Of a stretch of DNA of 43,156 nt, positions 16,180-25,547 are shown piece after piece (the first letter of the stretch is position 1; each line of letters begins with the position of its first letter). The translations under genes were made by a program, and so were the position numbers. The notes beneath the pieces were generated by a model that was given only the letters and a program-made list of their open reading frames with translations, ran no database searches and was not told where the DNA came from. The DNA comes from Oscillatoriales cyanobacterium PMM_0080 (GTDB taxonomy: Bacteria; Cyanobacteriota; Cyanobacteriia; Cyanobacteriales; Microcoleaceae), in NCBI GenBank assembly GCA_949127775.1, contig CASBQF010000129.1, forward strand, positions 1 through 43,156, in the 5' to 3' direction.

Positions 16180-16488
16180 CTATTCCTCCGTTATTTCAGT
16201 AGTTTTTCCTTCACGTAACAGCCATTCAGCCGCTTGTGATTTAGGAACAATTGCGATAATTTCTACAAAATCCTCATGAACATCATAGTAAATGCGAATT
16301 TCATCAACTCGCAGGCGATATTGCGGTTTGTCCATATGCCGCAAGCGTTTAATTCTGCTTTTACTTTCTTGGGTGGGGTTGTGTAGCAGATGGGTTTCAA
16401 TTGCATCGATTACCTTGCTGCGATCGGTTGGTCTGAGAAGTTTTAAGTCTTCTAAAGATTCGGTTGTAAACTCTATTTCATAAGGCAT
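16180..16488 (-). CDS. RelE/ParE-superfamily toxin
   Basis: A 102-residue protein, ATG 16488. Pattern: YEIEFTTESLEDLKLLRPTDRSKVIDAIETHLLHNP, then IKRLRHMDKPQYRLRVDEIRIYYDVHEDFVEIIAIVPK. The YRLRVDEIRIYY strand pair and the basic residues (Arg, Lys, His) are those of RelE-type ribosome-dependent mRNA interferases. It is the first gene of a four-gene minus-strand run (toxin, antitoxin, DUF433, DUF433). The mRNA cleavage role is inferred from the family. A ParE-like gyrase target is less likely but not excluded. Confidence 0.88.
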   Translation of the reverse strand: MPYEIEFTTESLEDLKLLRPTDRSKVIDAIETHLLHNPTQESKSRIKRLRHMDKPQYRLRVDEIRIYYDVHEDFVEIIAIVPKSQAAEWLLREGKTTEITEE

Positions 16489-16574
16489 ATCTAAGCTGTA
16501 TCTATAGAAAAAAACCAGGTTTCAGGGGTCACAGATGTGTCAACTTAACTGGAAAGACCGCTTAACCCGAAAAA

Positions 16575-16623
16575 CCGGCAGGGGTTTAAACCCCTGCCGG
16601 ACACGGCATTGCCGTGTCCCTAC
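16575..16623. repeat. 26-bp perfect palindrome plus GTAG-hairpin unit at the ilvB 3' end
   Basis: CCGGCAGGGGTTTAAACCCC and its completion form a perfect 26-bp palindrome (16575-16600). It overlaps a second hairpin, GGACACGGCATTGCCGTGTC (16599-16619), followed by CTAC. Read on the minus strand, GTAG starts directly after the ilvB stop codon TAA. Either hairpin may help end ilvB transcription. Confidence 0.85.
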
Positions 16624-18459
16624 TTAAACTTTTGTCCCACACTCAGGACAAAACTTATTACTCGAAACATTCTTCGCGCCGCAACTCGGACAATAAATCA
16701 ATTCCGCAGATTCCAATTTACTGCGTTCCGGTAAACCAACCATTTGAGCGTTGCTCTTGCCCGGAACAACCATCGGATAGCAGTTTTCGTCCCGCGTTAC
16801 CTTCACGTTCATCAGCACAGGGCCGTTGTGAGCGAGCATTTGCCCGATCGCACCTGACAACTCATCCGGCGCTGAAACCAGCATCCCCTTCACGCCGTAA
16901 GCCTCAGCCAGCATCACAAAATCCGGCATCCCCACAGTCATATTCGACGACGAATAACGCTCGCCGTAGAAAGCCTGCTGCCACTGCCGCACCATGCCCT
17001 GCCAGCCATTATTTACAATCACAATCTTGACATTAATGCCGTATTGTGCTAAGGTTCCCAGCTCTTGAATATTCATTTGGATGCTAGCGTCGCCAGCAAT
17101 ACAAATTACTTGCTCGTTGGGTAGCGCCATTTTCGCGCCCATCGCCGCCGGCAACCCAAAACCCATTGTTCCTAAACCAGCGCTCGAAATCCAGCGGCGC
17201 GGGCCGTTGTTTAAGAATTGAGCCGACCACATTTGATGTTGACCGACATCCGTTGTGTAGTAAGCATCCGGCGCTTGAGTACCCAACTCCGAAATCACCT
17301 GCTGCGGAGACAAAATCTCTGGATAGTGAGGCACAACTAACGGATAATCCTGTTTCCAGCGATCGATCCTGTGCAGCCATTCCCCAGTTTGTCCAGGAGT
17401 AGGCGAAATTCCCGCCTCCCGAGTGCGGCGCAGCAAATCGATCAAAACTTGCCGGACATCTCCGACAATCGGCACATCCGGGCCGCGATTTTTGCCGACT
17501 TCCGCCGGATCGATATCGATGTGAATCACCTTCGCCCGCGCTGCAAACTCGTCTAGTTTTCCCGTTACCCGATCGTCAAATCGAGCTCCGACAGCAATCA
17601 ACAAATCGCACTCAGTAACGGCGAAATTAGCGTAAGCAGTGCCGTGCATCCCCAGCATTTTCACAGACAAAGGATGGTTTTCATCAAACGCACCTTTGCC
17701 CATCAGCGTTGTGGTGACAGGCAATTGGAACATCTCGGCGAGTTCCTTAATTTCCTCGTGGGCCCCGGCTGCGATCGCCCCGCCGCCCACATACAGCAAA
17801 GGACGCTTCGCTTCCTTCAGCAACTGAATCGCTTGATTAATCTGCCGAGGATTTCCCTTGACAGTCGGCCGATAGCCCGGAATTCTCACTGATCCGGGTT
17901 CCACGGGCAGATATTCAAACTCTTCTAAACCTACATCCTTGGGCACATCAACCAACACAGGGCCCGGCCGCCCCGTACTCGCGATGTGGAAAGCCTCAGC
18001 CACAATTCGCGCCATGTCTCTGGGATCGCGGACTACATAGGAATGCTTGACAATTGGCAGGGTAATGCCGTAAATATCAGTTTCCTGAAACGCATCAGTG
18101 CCGATCGCCGGACGGGGCACCTGACCGGTAATAATTACCATCGGGATAGAATCCATGTGGGCCGTCGCAATCCCCGTCACCAAATTAGTTGCACCGGGCC
18201 CGGAAGTCGCGAAACAAACCCCAACTTGTCCGGTAGCGCGGGCGTACCCGTCCGCCGCGTGGGCAGCACCTTGCTCGTGCCGCACTAGAATATGTTTGAT
18301 CGCGCCGGTTTCTTCAGCGCGGTAGAGTTCGTCGTAAAGCGGCAGAATTGCGCCGCCGGGATAACCAAAAATATGCTTGACTCCGTGGCGGATCAAGCTG
18401 TCAATCAAAGCAAATCCACCCGTTGCACGCCTGATGGCTACTTTAGTTTTTAGTTGCAC
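16624..18459 (-). CDS. ilvB: Acetolactate synthase large subunit with C-terminal zinc ribbon
   Basis: A 611-residue ThDP-dependent enzyme condensing two pyruvates to acetolactate (or pyruvate plus 2-oxobutyrate), the first step of Val/Leu/Ile synthesis. GTG start at 18459 with GAGGA upstream. Features: the ThDP-activating Glu in [40 protein letters not shown], the FAD-binding middle domain ([18 protein letters not shown] [14 protein letters not shown]), and the ThDP motif [20 protein letters not shown]...[12 protein letters not shown]. The last 25 residues form a zinc ribbon, [20 protein letters not shown], with two CxxC pairs, absent from the classical bacterial enzyme. The regulatory subunit gene ilvH is not in the window. 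Confidence 0.95.
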   Translation of the reverse strand: MQLKTKVAIRRATGGFALIDSLIRHGVKHIFGYPGGAILPLYDELYRAEETGAIKHILVRHEQGAAHAADGYARATGQVGVCFATSGPGATNLVTGIATAHMDSIPMVIITGQVPRPAIGTDAFQETDIYGITLPIVKHSYVVRDPRDMARIVAEAFHIASTGRPGPVLVDVPKDVGLEEFEYLPVEPGSVRIPGYRPTVKGNPRQINQAIQLLKEAKRPLLYVGGGAIAAGAHEEIKELAEMFQLPVTTTLMGKGAFDENHPLSVKMLGMHGTAYANFAVTECDLLIAVGARFDDRVTGKLDEFAARAKVIHIDIDPAEVGKNRGPDVPIVGDVRQVLIDLLRRTREAGISPTPGQTGEWLHRIDRWKQDYPLVVPHYPEILSPQQVISELGTQAPDAYYTTDVGQHQMWSAQFLNNGPRRWISSAGLGTMGFGLPAAMGAKMALPNEQVICIAGDASIQMNIQELGTLAQYGINVKIVIVNNGWQGMVRQWQQAFYGERYSSSNMTVGMPDFVMLAEAYGVKGMLVSAPDELSGAIGQMLAHNGPVLMNVKVTRDENCYPMVVPGKSNAQMVGLPERSKLESAELIYCPSCGAKNVSSNKFCPECGTKV

Positions 18460-18879
18460 AGAATTTCCGTCCTCAAACTAATTATGATTTTTAATGAAAG
18501 CTTTTATACTACTTTAATCTTAATAATCAAACTCTGAAAATTTAACTGCTGATATTTAATAAAAAGTTTTGCGATCGATGTTTGATCGCCCGATCGAGAA
18601 ATTGTGGAACAGCAGAGGCAGAAAAGAAACACCAGAAATCGCGGCATTCGGCTCGGTTTACCGCGATATGACCCTTGTAGAGCATTTGTCAACCGGCATT
18701 AGAGAAGAAAAACAATGGTGTGGGCAATTAACAACGTCCTAACCGTCAGGGCCGGTTGGGACGTTAGAGATCGATCGCCAAAACAAAGACCTCTTCCCTC
18801 GGTCAACTCTCAACCCTTCTCCCTTGCAAGCTGTCAACTCTCAACTCTCAACAGTTCTCAACAGTCAACAGTCAACTCT
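18460..18879. other. Intergenic region with heptamer-like repeats
   Basis: A gene-free stretch of 420 bp between two minus-strand genes. The part next to ilvB is AT-rich and probably holds its promoter. The part near 18800-18880 is a decayed heptamer tract (GTCAACTCTCAACT, CAACAGTCAACAGTCAACTC) that ends at the MFS gene's stop. No convincing coding frame was seen. Confidence 0.6.
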
Positions 18880-20166
18880 TCACACAGCATCCCGCAAGAC
18901 TTTGCGAGTATGTTGCCAAGCTGCCAGGCCCATCACCGGAACTAAAAAGCCCAAACTCAGCAGCACGATCCGCAAGCCGAGGTCATCGGAACCTACGGCT
19001 TTGCTGACAGCATCCGTCAGCGGGCCAGTCAGTGCTAAAGGCAAGCTCAGAGCAATATTAATCGCATTGTTCTCCAAGCCAAAGACTTTTCCCCGCATTG
19101 ATTCAGGAGTTTTTTCTTGAATCAGAGCTTGCATCGGGCCGTTAATTAACGAAGCGCCAAAACCGAACAGAGCACTCAAACCAAATCCCAGCCAAAGCTG
19201 TCTGGTAAACGCAAACATTCCCAACACAAAACCCATCATCAAAAAACCAATTAACGGCAAAGGTTTATGCTGCATTCGATCGCCCCAGTGGCCCAAAAAC
19301 GCCGCGCCGAAGACCATTCCGACTCCGGCAGCAGCCAGCAAAAAGCCAAATTGAGTTTCTTTGAGACCAATTTTGCCCGAAAGTGCGATCGCCAGTACCT
19401 GAAGCGCAGCAAACACCGAATACAAAATCGTCAACTGTACCATCGCATTGCTAACAAGTCGATTGTGCTTCAAATAGCGCAAACCTTCCTTGAAGTCTTG
19501 CCAAGGATGGATGTTTTTTGCATTACTGCCGGCATGAGTTTCTTTGATCCGCATGGCATAGATTAAAGCCGCAGATACTAGGTACAACCCGCCCAGGAAA
19601 AACTCTTGAGAAGCTGATCCATAGCTGTGTTTAATCCAAGTAAACACCGGTTCGCCGATCGTCATCCCGACAATAATCCCGCCCATCGTGGACGAGGCGA
19701 ACAGCGCATTAGCCGACATCAGTCCCTCTCGCCCCACCGCCAGCGGGATGGCGGCCGCTTCTGCGGGAGCAAAAAATTGGGTAATGGTAGAAACCAAAAA
19801 GGTAATTACCAGCAAGACGACAAAAGATTTGGGCAAAAACGGCAAAGCGACAATCAACATGGCTCTAATCACGTTGCAGCCGATCAGCATTTGCTTTTTG
19901 GAAAAGCGATCTACAACGATACCAGCGGCTGAACCAAAGACGATCGCAGGCACCGTGTAGGCAATCATCACCGCCGACAGCATGGAATTTTCAAAATTCT
20001 GCGCAGGTATGTAACCGCCTGTTTTCAGCAGAATAATCAACAGTACATAAAAAATCTTATCCGCGATTTGGGCTAACAACTGGCCCGTCCACAAGGCGAG
20101 GAAGGGGCGATTTCTCAGTAGGGCATCAAGCCCGCTGCGGTCAGGGGGAGGGCTGGCTGGGTGCAT
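18880..20166 (-). CDS. MFS transporter
   Basis: A 428-residue inner-membrane protein with about 12 predicted hydrophobic segments. It opens DALLRNRPFLALWTGQLLAQIADKIFYVLLIILL, the N-terminal segment of drug- or enterobactin-exporter-type major facilitator proteins. The motif A-like loop between segments 2 and 3 reads GIVVDRFSKKQMLIG. A second such loop, GHWGDRMQHKPLPLIG, starts the C-terminal half, and GFGASLINGPMQALIQEKTPESMRGKVFG lies near segment 10-11. This class (MFS_3-like) exports small molecules by proton antiport; the substrate cannot be told. It starts divergently from glnB with about 350 bp between them. Confidence 0.85.
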   Translation of the reverse strand: MHPASPPPDRSGLDALLRNRPFLALWTGQLLAQIADKIFYVLLIILLKTGGYIPAQNFENSMLSAVMIAYTVPAIVFGSAAGIVVDRFSKKQMLIGCNVIRAMLIVALPFLPKSFVVLLVITFLVSTITQFFAPAEAAAIPLAVGREGLMSANALFASSTMGGIIVGMTIGEPVFTWIKHSYGSASQEFFLGGLYLVSAALIYAMRIKETHAGSNAKNIHPWQDFKEGLRYLKHNRLVSNAMVQLTILYSVFAALQVLAIALSGKIGLKETQFGFLLAAAGVGMVFGAAFLGHWGDRMQHKPLPLIGFLMMGFVLGMFAFTRQLWLGFGLSALFGFGASLINGPMQALIQEKTPESMRGKVFGLENNAINIALSLPLALTGPLTDAVSKAVGSDDLGLRIVLLSLGFLVPVMGLAAWQHTRKVLRDAV

Positions 20167-20460
20167 AGGAATATCTTAACTGACCGCTTCTGGCAATGAT
20201 AGTTTTCAGCAATACGTACAAATCTGACTTGTGCAAAGCGGAAACGGGCGAAAAATCCTGTCTCCTGTGTTCTTTTTCTGTTTTAGCAGATCGGGGACTC
20301 TGGCCTTGGGTCTTTTTCACTCTACCGCGATCGGCTCCACACGGCCACCACCGCCAGAAAATCAGGGAATGTTGTTAAATGTTGACCTGCATTATTTCAT
20401 CGGGAGTACAATATAAGGTAATATATTTGACAAAATAGTTGCTGTTGGCAGTGATCTTAA

Positions 20461-20856
<396 letters not shown>

Positions 20857-20918
20857 GATACTGGGGCATTGGGCATTGGGCCTCGATCGTCGGTCAATTG
20901 ACCACAATAATAAGTAAG

Positions 20919-20976
20919 GTTCGTAGTGCGGACTTCAGTCCGCAATATTGAGCGGACTGAAGTCCGCACTACGAAC
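20919..20976. repeat. Type D palindromic element with perfect 25-nt arms (copy 2)
   Basis: Perfect 25-nt arms (20919-20943 beginning GTTCGTAGTGCGGACTTCAG; 20952-20976) surround an 8-nt spacer. Each arm is GTAG followed by its own hairpin GCGGACT-TC-AGTCCGC. It lies 62 bp downstream of glnB and between convergent glnB and rdgB, so it may also act as a bidirectional terminator. Confidence 0.92.
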
Positions 20977-20996
20977 GCCTCTTTTTGCTTTTTGCC

Positions 20997-21587
20997 TCAG
21001 TTGGGATTGACAATGTTCGCCATTTGTGGTAGTAGAGCTTGGAAAGCTTTGCCGCGATGGGAGTGCGATCGCTTAATATCTGCTGTCATTTCCGCAAAAG
21101 TCTGTTGTTGTGCTGGCACGTAGAAAATCGGGTCATACCCGAAACCTCCCGTACCGCGAGGAGTGTGGAGAATTTCGCCCCGGCAAATTCCTTCTACTTG
21201 CAAGGCAATTGTACCGTCGGGACGGGCCAGGGCGATCGCGCACACAAATTGTGCTTGTCGGTTTTGTGCGCTTCCTAATTCTGTCAGGAGTCGATCGATC
21301 CTGTCAGCATCTGTTTTTCCGTAACGCGCCGAGTAAATCCCCGGTTGACCATCGAGTGCATCTACCATTAAACCAGAATCATCTGCGATCGACCATTCAC
21401 CGGTAGCTTTGGCGATTTCAGAAGCTTTCAAGCAAGCATTCGCGATAAAAGTCTTGCCTGTTTCCTCAATTTCCAACTCTTCCGGTTTCAGTTGCAACTC
21501 CCACCCCAAATCCTGAAGATAAAGCTGCATTTCCTTAACTTTACCGGGATTGCTGGTAGCTACAATGAGTAATTTGCGATCGGTCAT
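20997..21587 (-). CDS. rdgB: Non-canonical purine NTP pyrophosphatase (RdgB/HAM1 family)
   Basis: A 196-residue enzyme that hydrolyses dITP, ITP and XTP to monophosphates, keeping deaminated purines out of DNA and RNA. Signatures in order: LLIVATSNPGKVKEM at the N terminus (substrate-binding SNxxK), ELEIEETGKTFIANACLKA, SIADDSGLMVDALDGQPGIYSARYG (the catalytic acidic residues), FVCAIALARPDG, RGTGGFGYDPIFYVP and SHRGKAFQALLPQM. The length is that of the family. Convergent with glnB. Confidence 0.95.
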   Translation of the reverse strand: MTDRKLLIVATSNPGKVKEMQLYLQDLGWELQLKPEELEIEETGKTFIANACLKASEIAKATGEWSIADDSGLMVDALDGQPGIYSARYGKTDADRIDRLLTELGSAQNRQAQFVCAIALARPDGTIALQVEGICRGEILHTPRGTGGFGYDPIFYVPAQQQTFAEMTADIKRSHSHRGKAFQALLPQMANIVNPN

Positions 21588-21653
21588 AATTTCAATTAAA
21601 ACTTTGCATTAATATTAACTCACATTTTATAGCGTTCTCAATAAGTCTTTTAT

Positions 21654-21723
21654 GGGCGGGCTAGAAGCCCACCCCACAAATAAGAAAATTCATTGTTTGT
21701 GGAACAGGCATCTTGCCTGTTGC
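21654..21723. repeat. GTGG-hairpin repeat pair (type F, copy 1)
   Basis: GGGCGGGCTAGAAGCCCACC, ending CACA, is followed by TGTGGAACAGGCATCTTGCC, ending TGTT. On the appropriate strands each is a GTGG tetranucleotide followed by a hairpin (GGGC-TTCTA-GCCC and AACAGGCA-TCT-TGCCTGTT). The two units face each other. Another copy of the first is at 32896. Confidence 0.75.
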
Positions 21724-21747
21724 TGAAAATGGTGAAACATCTCAATA

Positions 21748-22356
21748 TTAACTCACATTTTGGGAAAATGGTTGCAGCAAAATCCCCAAAATCCGATCAA
21801 CCTGGTTAATATAATATTCAGTCGGATCGAGAAAAAGAGTAGTTCCTTCTAAAATCAAGAACTTCCAGTTAGTACCAGTTGTCACAGCACCATAAATGCG
21901 ATCGACCTCAGTACCTTGATTTTGATTGAAACATTGAGCCGCCACCATCGCCGCCGCGCATTGTCCCAACCCGCCAATAATATCTTCTTTTTTCGCTTCA
22001 AAGATAGTCACAACTGGAGCACTGATAAACAATTGTTCCTGAGAACCGCTAATCAGATAATCGCAAAATCCTTGCAATCCCCTGGCTGGATCGACAGTAA
22101 AATCCTTACCTGAAAATAACGAAACTCGCTTGTTTAGCAATCGCCTAACTTCTGCCAAAATTGGAGCAATTAAAAATTCCGATCGGGCTTTTTCTGTAGA
22201 AATAGCAATTGCTAAAGGCACGTAATCCTTTAAAATAGTTGTTAAGATTTCTGACGGTGCAACAGGGGCTGTCGCGGCAAATAAATCGCGGCTTTCATCC
22301 AAAGTTAAACCAAAATCGTTTTTAACTCTAGCAAGGCTGAAATCGCTGTATGCCAT
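21748..22356 (-). CDS. Cyanobacterial protein with possible PD-(D/E)XK nuclease core
   Basis: A 202-residue soluble protein, ATG 22356, with GGGAGC upstream; an in-frame TTG 15 bases further up is less likely. The central part reads VDPARGLQGFCDYLISGS followed by VVTIFEAKKEDIIGGLGQCAAAMVAA. A buried Asp followed by E-A-K in an adjacent strand is the pattern of restriction-endonuclease-like folds, and the helix after it fits the same fold. Proteins of this kind occur in many copies in filamentous cyanobacteria without a known function. I recognise the type but cannot name a role. It is monocistronic, starting back to back with the lipoprotein gene. Confidence 0.6.
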   Translation of the reverse strand: MAYSDFSLARVKNDFGLTLDESRDLFAATAPVAPSEILTTILKDYVPLAIAISTEKARSEFLIAPILAEVRRLLNKRVSLFSGKDFTVDPARGLQGFCDYLISGSQEQLFISAPVVTIFEAKKEDIIGGLGQCAAAMVAAQCFNQNQGTEVDRIYGAVTTGTNWKFLILEGTTLFLDPTEYYINQVDRILGILLQPFSQNVS

Positions 22357-22501
22357 CTTTTTAGCTCCCAAAATTAATCTCGATCGCCAAATATGACAGT
22401 CGATCGATTGTCACAGTCAATTGTCATAGTTAAATATTACGGTCAAAATATTAATGTCAGGCTTAAATCATAGCATAAAAAATATGCGAACGCCATAAAT
22501 T

Positions 22502-23596
22502 ATGCGCTTTTCTAGATTCTACCTTTTAGCTTTCTTTTTAATCACAACTATCTTCGTCCATAGCTGTGCAATACGAGATGAATATGCAGAGTATGAGGTT
22601 ATGGGGCCACCAGTCTGGTCGCCCGATGGACAGCAAATTGCCTTTGTCGCCAGCCACGGAAAAAATGAAAGACCATTTATGAACTGGGAAATCTATAAAG
22701 TCAACGTCAACGCTACAGGATTGATTAGACTTACTGACAATCCAGAAATGGATATTGACCCAGCTTGGTCTCCTGATAGCCAGCGGATTGTCTTCTATTC
22801 AAATCGCAATTTCAAGCAGCAAGAAGGAAGCGAGAATTGCTGCGGCAGCCTCTACACAATCAATTCGGACGGTTCAGAACTCACGCAAATTACCAAAGAT
22901 ATTGGCTGGGCAAAAAATCCACAATGGTCGCGCCGCAGCAATCGGATTGCCTTTGAAGGAGAAGGAAAGATTTATGTAATCAACTCAGATGGTAGCGGTT
23001 TAATAAAGTTAGTTGATTTGGGAAATAACAAAGGCGAGTCAATTACTAATAATTCTCCAATTTGGTCGCCAGACGGTAAAAGGATTGCTTTTAAAAACAA
23101 TAAACTTGAATTGATCGATGCGAATGGAATGAATCGAACTAAAATCCTATCTAGCAGTGAAGATTATGCACCTTCTTGGTCTCCCAACGGCAAAAAAATT
23201 GTCTACACTCGCGGCATCTATGTAGGCGATGCCAAACGCAGTGAAACAATTAGTCAAGTTTGGCTGGCGAATACTGACGGTTCGGGAAAACCTCAAAAGA
23301 TAGCAGATGGATTTAGTGCTGTGTGGTTGCCAGATGGTAAGCGAATTGCCTTTGGCTGTTCCTCAAAATCCCAGCGCGATGACACCGAAGAATCGTTTAT
23401 TTGTGTGATGAATTCCGACGGTTCTAATTTGACTAAGTTAAAACCTAAAATTCGTTTTTTTGCATGGTCGCCTGATGGCAAAAAGATTGCGTTTATTCCT
23501 GATTCGTATCCTGAAGTCAGACTATATGTGATGAATGCAGATGGTTCTGAGTTATTACAATTAGCAGGAAAACCTGAAGCATCTAAAAATCCTTAG
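22502..23596 (+). CDS. TolB-like WD40/PD40 beta-propeller lipoprotein
   Basis: A 364-residue protein. Residues 1-22 form a lipoprotein signal peptide: RFSRFY, a hydrophobic core (LLAFFLITTIFV), then HSC as the probable lipobox cysteine. The rest consists of repeated PD40 blades with the signature W-S-P-D-G-x-x-I-A-F: VWSPDGQQIAFVAS, AWSPDSQRIVFYSN, IWSPDGKRIAFKNN, SWSPNGKKIVYTRG, VWLPDGKRIAFGCS and AWSPDGKKIAFIPD. Intervening strands read YVINSDGSGLIKL, CVMNSDGSNLTKL and YVMNADGSELLQL. Such propellers bind partners at the cell envelope; this is not TolB itself, which has an extra N-terminal domain. It is monocistronic. Confidence 0.8.
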   Translation: MRFSRFYLLAFFLITTIFVHSCAIRDEYAEYEVMGPPVWSPDGQQIAFVASHGKNERPFMNWEIYKVNVNATGLIRLTDNPEMDIDPAWSPDSQRIVFYSNRNFKQQEGSENCCGSLYTINSDGSELTQITKDIGWAKNPQWSRRSNRIAFEGEGKIYVINSDGSGLIKLVDLGNNKGESITNNSPIWSPDGKRIAFKNNKLELIDANGMNRTKILSSSEDYAPSWSPNGKKIVYTRGIYVGDAKRSETISQVWLANTDGSGKPQKIADGFSAVWLPDGKRIAFGCSSKSQRDDTEESFICVMNSDGSNLTKLKPKIRFFAWSPDGKKIAFIPDSYPEVRLYVMNADGSELLQLAGKPEASKNP

Positions 23597-23601
23597 ACTA
23601 T

Positions 23602-23675
23602 GGAGGAGGAGACGGCAGTGCCGTTTCCCTACGATTAATTACGGTAGGGAAACGGGACTGCCGTCTCCTCCCTCC
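23602..23675. repeat. Type A inner inverted unit pair (copy 6)
   Basis: Arms GGAGGAGGAGACGGCAGTGC (from 23602) and the complementary GTAGGGAAACGGGACTGCCG (from 23644) flank a short spacer; the two GTAG ends face each other. No outer arms are seen. Confidence 0.85.
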
Positions 23676-23713
23676 ATACTTCATGAACCTGGAATATGCT
23701 GTAATTGATACCA

Positions 23714-23780
23714 ACTATCAACTGTCAACTGCGTCGCCCTGAGCGTAGTCGAAGGGTCAACTGTCAACTGTCAACTGTTT
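23714..23780. repeat. Heptamer repeat (TCAACTG)n with an inserted 22-bp repeat
   Basis: Copies of TCAACTG are interrupted by CGCCCTGAGCGTAGTCGAAG (23733 and on). The same combination recurs, inverted, at 26521-26570, where CCCTTCGACTACGCTCAGGG is followed by CTGTCAACTGTCAACTG. Confidence 0.85.
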
Positions 23781-25206
23781 AACCTTTCTGGGCCCAATTC
23801 TTCGCCCAGTTTAAGTTTTGCATCACTTCTTTCAAAGTCGCAGCTTCGGAATACAATCGCAACACCGGTTCAGTACCGCTAAACCGAATTAACAGCCAAC
23901 TTCCGTCAGCTAAACGGAATTTGTATCCGTCAACTTTGTTGCAATCTACAACTGCCTTGCCGGCGATGTCTGTGAGAGGTTGATTTTCCAACATATCCAG
24001 CAAGCGCGATCGCTCGTCCATGTTTGCTAGGTGCAAGTCGATTCTGTCGTAAGCTGAGGTAAAATTAGTTTCTTGTTGCAATCTGGCATAGATTTCGCTC
24101 AAATCTTCCCCGGATTTGACAACGGCTTCTAACAAATATAGCGCTGACAGTAAGGCGTCTCGTTCGGGAATGTGCGTACCGTAGCCAATTCCGCCCGATT
24201 CTTCGCCGCCGACTAGGACTTGAGTGGTTAACATTCGATCGGCTATATACTTGTAACCGATCGGCGTTTCAAACAATTGTAAGCCGTAAAGTTCGGCAAT
24301 TTTCGGCATGATGTCGGAACCGCTGACGGTTTTAATCACTTCCCCAGTAAACCCGCGCCGTTTGGCTAGGTGTTCGATTAAGATGGGAACTAGGATTTGT
24401 GAACTGAGAAAATTACCTTGGGAGTCAACAGCGGCAATGCGATCGCTATCTCCGTCAAACACAAACCCGATCGACAAACCAGAGCTTTTTCGCTGGTGAG
24501 TTCGCATCACCCGAAACAACTGCGACAGGTAGCGCGGCAAAGGTTCAGGAGCACCGCCACCAAACAACGGATCGCGATCGCTATTGACTTCATGCACTGG
24601 AACTTCTAAGATTTGTGCTAATCCACCGGCTGCCGCACCGTGCATCACATCTACAAATACTGTAATTTTGTGAGAGGCGATCGCATTTTTAATCGCCTCA
24701 ATATCCACCATTGCCCGCAACGTTGTGCAATAAGCAGGCCAAGGATTGAAAATCCCTAATTTGCCAGGAGTTGCTGAAATTGGCTGCGGATGATCGAGTT
24801 TTGCTTCTATTTGTTGAGTCACTTCTGGCGAAACTGAACCTCCAAATCCACCCTTGACTTTTAACCCTAAATATGCGCCGGGATTGTGGCTGGCCGTCAG
24901 GACGATCGCCCCCAAAGCATTTAATTGTTTCGCAGCCAAACTAAAAGCCGGAGTTGGAGCGAAAGAATCACTCAGCAGCACGTCAAATCCGGCATTCTGG
25001 ACGGCAACAGCCGCTTCGAGGGCAAATTCTTCAGCCAGAAATCGGCGATCGTAACCGACAATTACGGTACCGCTGGTGGCATCATTGCCGCCGGTTTGTG
25101 CGAGAACTTGTGCTGCTAGAGGAGCTACTAACGCGACGCGATCGAATGTAAAATCGTCAGCAATAATGCCGCGCCAGCCATCTGTACCGAATTTAATAGG
25201 ATTCAT
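23779..25206 (-). CDS. Phosphoglucomutase/phosphomannomutase family protein
   Basis: A 475-residue alpha-D-phosphohexomutase, ATG 25206. Four family landmarks: IKFGTDGWRGIIADDFTF at the N terminus; the phosphoserine loop IVLTASHNPGAYLGLKVKG; the metal-binding loop FVFDGDSDRIAAVDSQG; and the sugar and phosphate loops GGEESGGIGYGTHIPERDALLSALYLLE and LIRFSGTEPVLRLYSE. The family interconverts hexose 1- and 6-phosphates; whether this copy prefers glucose, mannose or glucosamine phosphate is not decided by what I can see. It may feed glycogen or the trehalose route encoded later in the window. Confidence 0.9.
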   Translation of the reverse strand: MNPIKFGTDGWRGIIADDFTFDRVALVAPLAAQVLAQTGGNDATSGTVIVGYDRRFLAEEFALEAAVAVQNAGFDVLLSDSFAPTPAFSLAAKQLNALGAIVLTASHNPGAYLGLKVKGGFGGSVSPEVTQQIEAKLDHPQPISATPGKLGIFNPWPAYCTTLRAMVDIEAIKNAIASHKITVFVDVMHGAAAGGLAQILEVPVHEVNSDRDPLFGGGAPEPLPRYLSQLFRVMRTHQRKSSGLSIGFVFDGDSDRIAAVDSQGNFLSSQILVPILIEHLAKRRGFTGEVIKTVSGSDIMPKIAELYGLQLFETPIGYKYIADRMLTTQVLVGGEESGGIGYGTHIPERDALLSALYLLEAVVKSGEDLSEIYARLQQETNFTSAYDRIDLHLANMDERSRLLDMLENQPLTDIAGKAVVDCNKVDGYKFRLADGSWLLIRFSGTEPVLRLYSEAATLKEVMQNLNWAKNWAQKG

Positions 25207-25309
25207 TTAGTCACAAGCCATAGGTCACAAATCTACTTTATTAGCTTATTCCTTCTTCGTCACTAGCAACTGATAACTGCTGGCTGTTAAATGTTGACTT
25301 TTGACTGTC

Positions 25310-25530
25310 ATATCAATTCCGGTTGTATCGGAATTAATATTACCCGAAATCAGGACACGGCAGAAATCAGGACACGGCAGTGCCGTGTCCCTACTTCCCG
25401 GTTCCTGAGCAAAGCGGAATTAATATTACCCGAAATCAGGACACGGCAATGCCGTGTCCCTACAATTAATCTGGCGTAGGGAAACGGCATTGCCGTGTCC
25501 TCTATCTCATTGCGGCGCAGCCAGAATTGA
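25310..25530. repeat. Composite type A element, enlarged (copy 7)
   Basis: The outer arms ATATCAATTCCGGTTGTATC (25310) and GGCGCAGCCAGAATTGAGAT (about 25511-25530) are inverted relatives. Between them are two direct modules, each GGAATTAATATTACCCGAAA followed by a CAGGACACGGC hairpin unit, then an inverted unit GTAGGGAAACGGCATTGCCG. The whole gene-free gap between folE and the phosphohexomutase gene is mostly this element. Confidence 0.85.
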
Positions 25531-25547
25531 GATCAACTATCAACTAA

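Noticed and set aside
18504-18692. 62-codon minus-strand open frame upstream of ilvB
   Set aside because: It is in AT-rich promoter DNA with a Lys/Ile-rich end, a mixed composition and no family resemblance.
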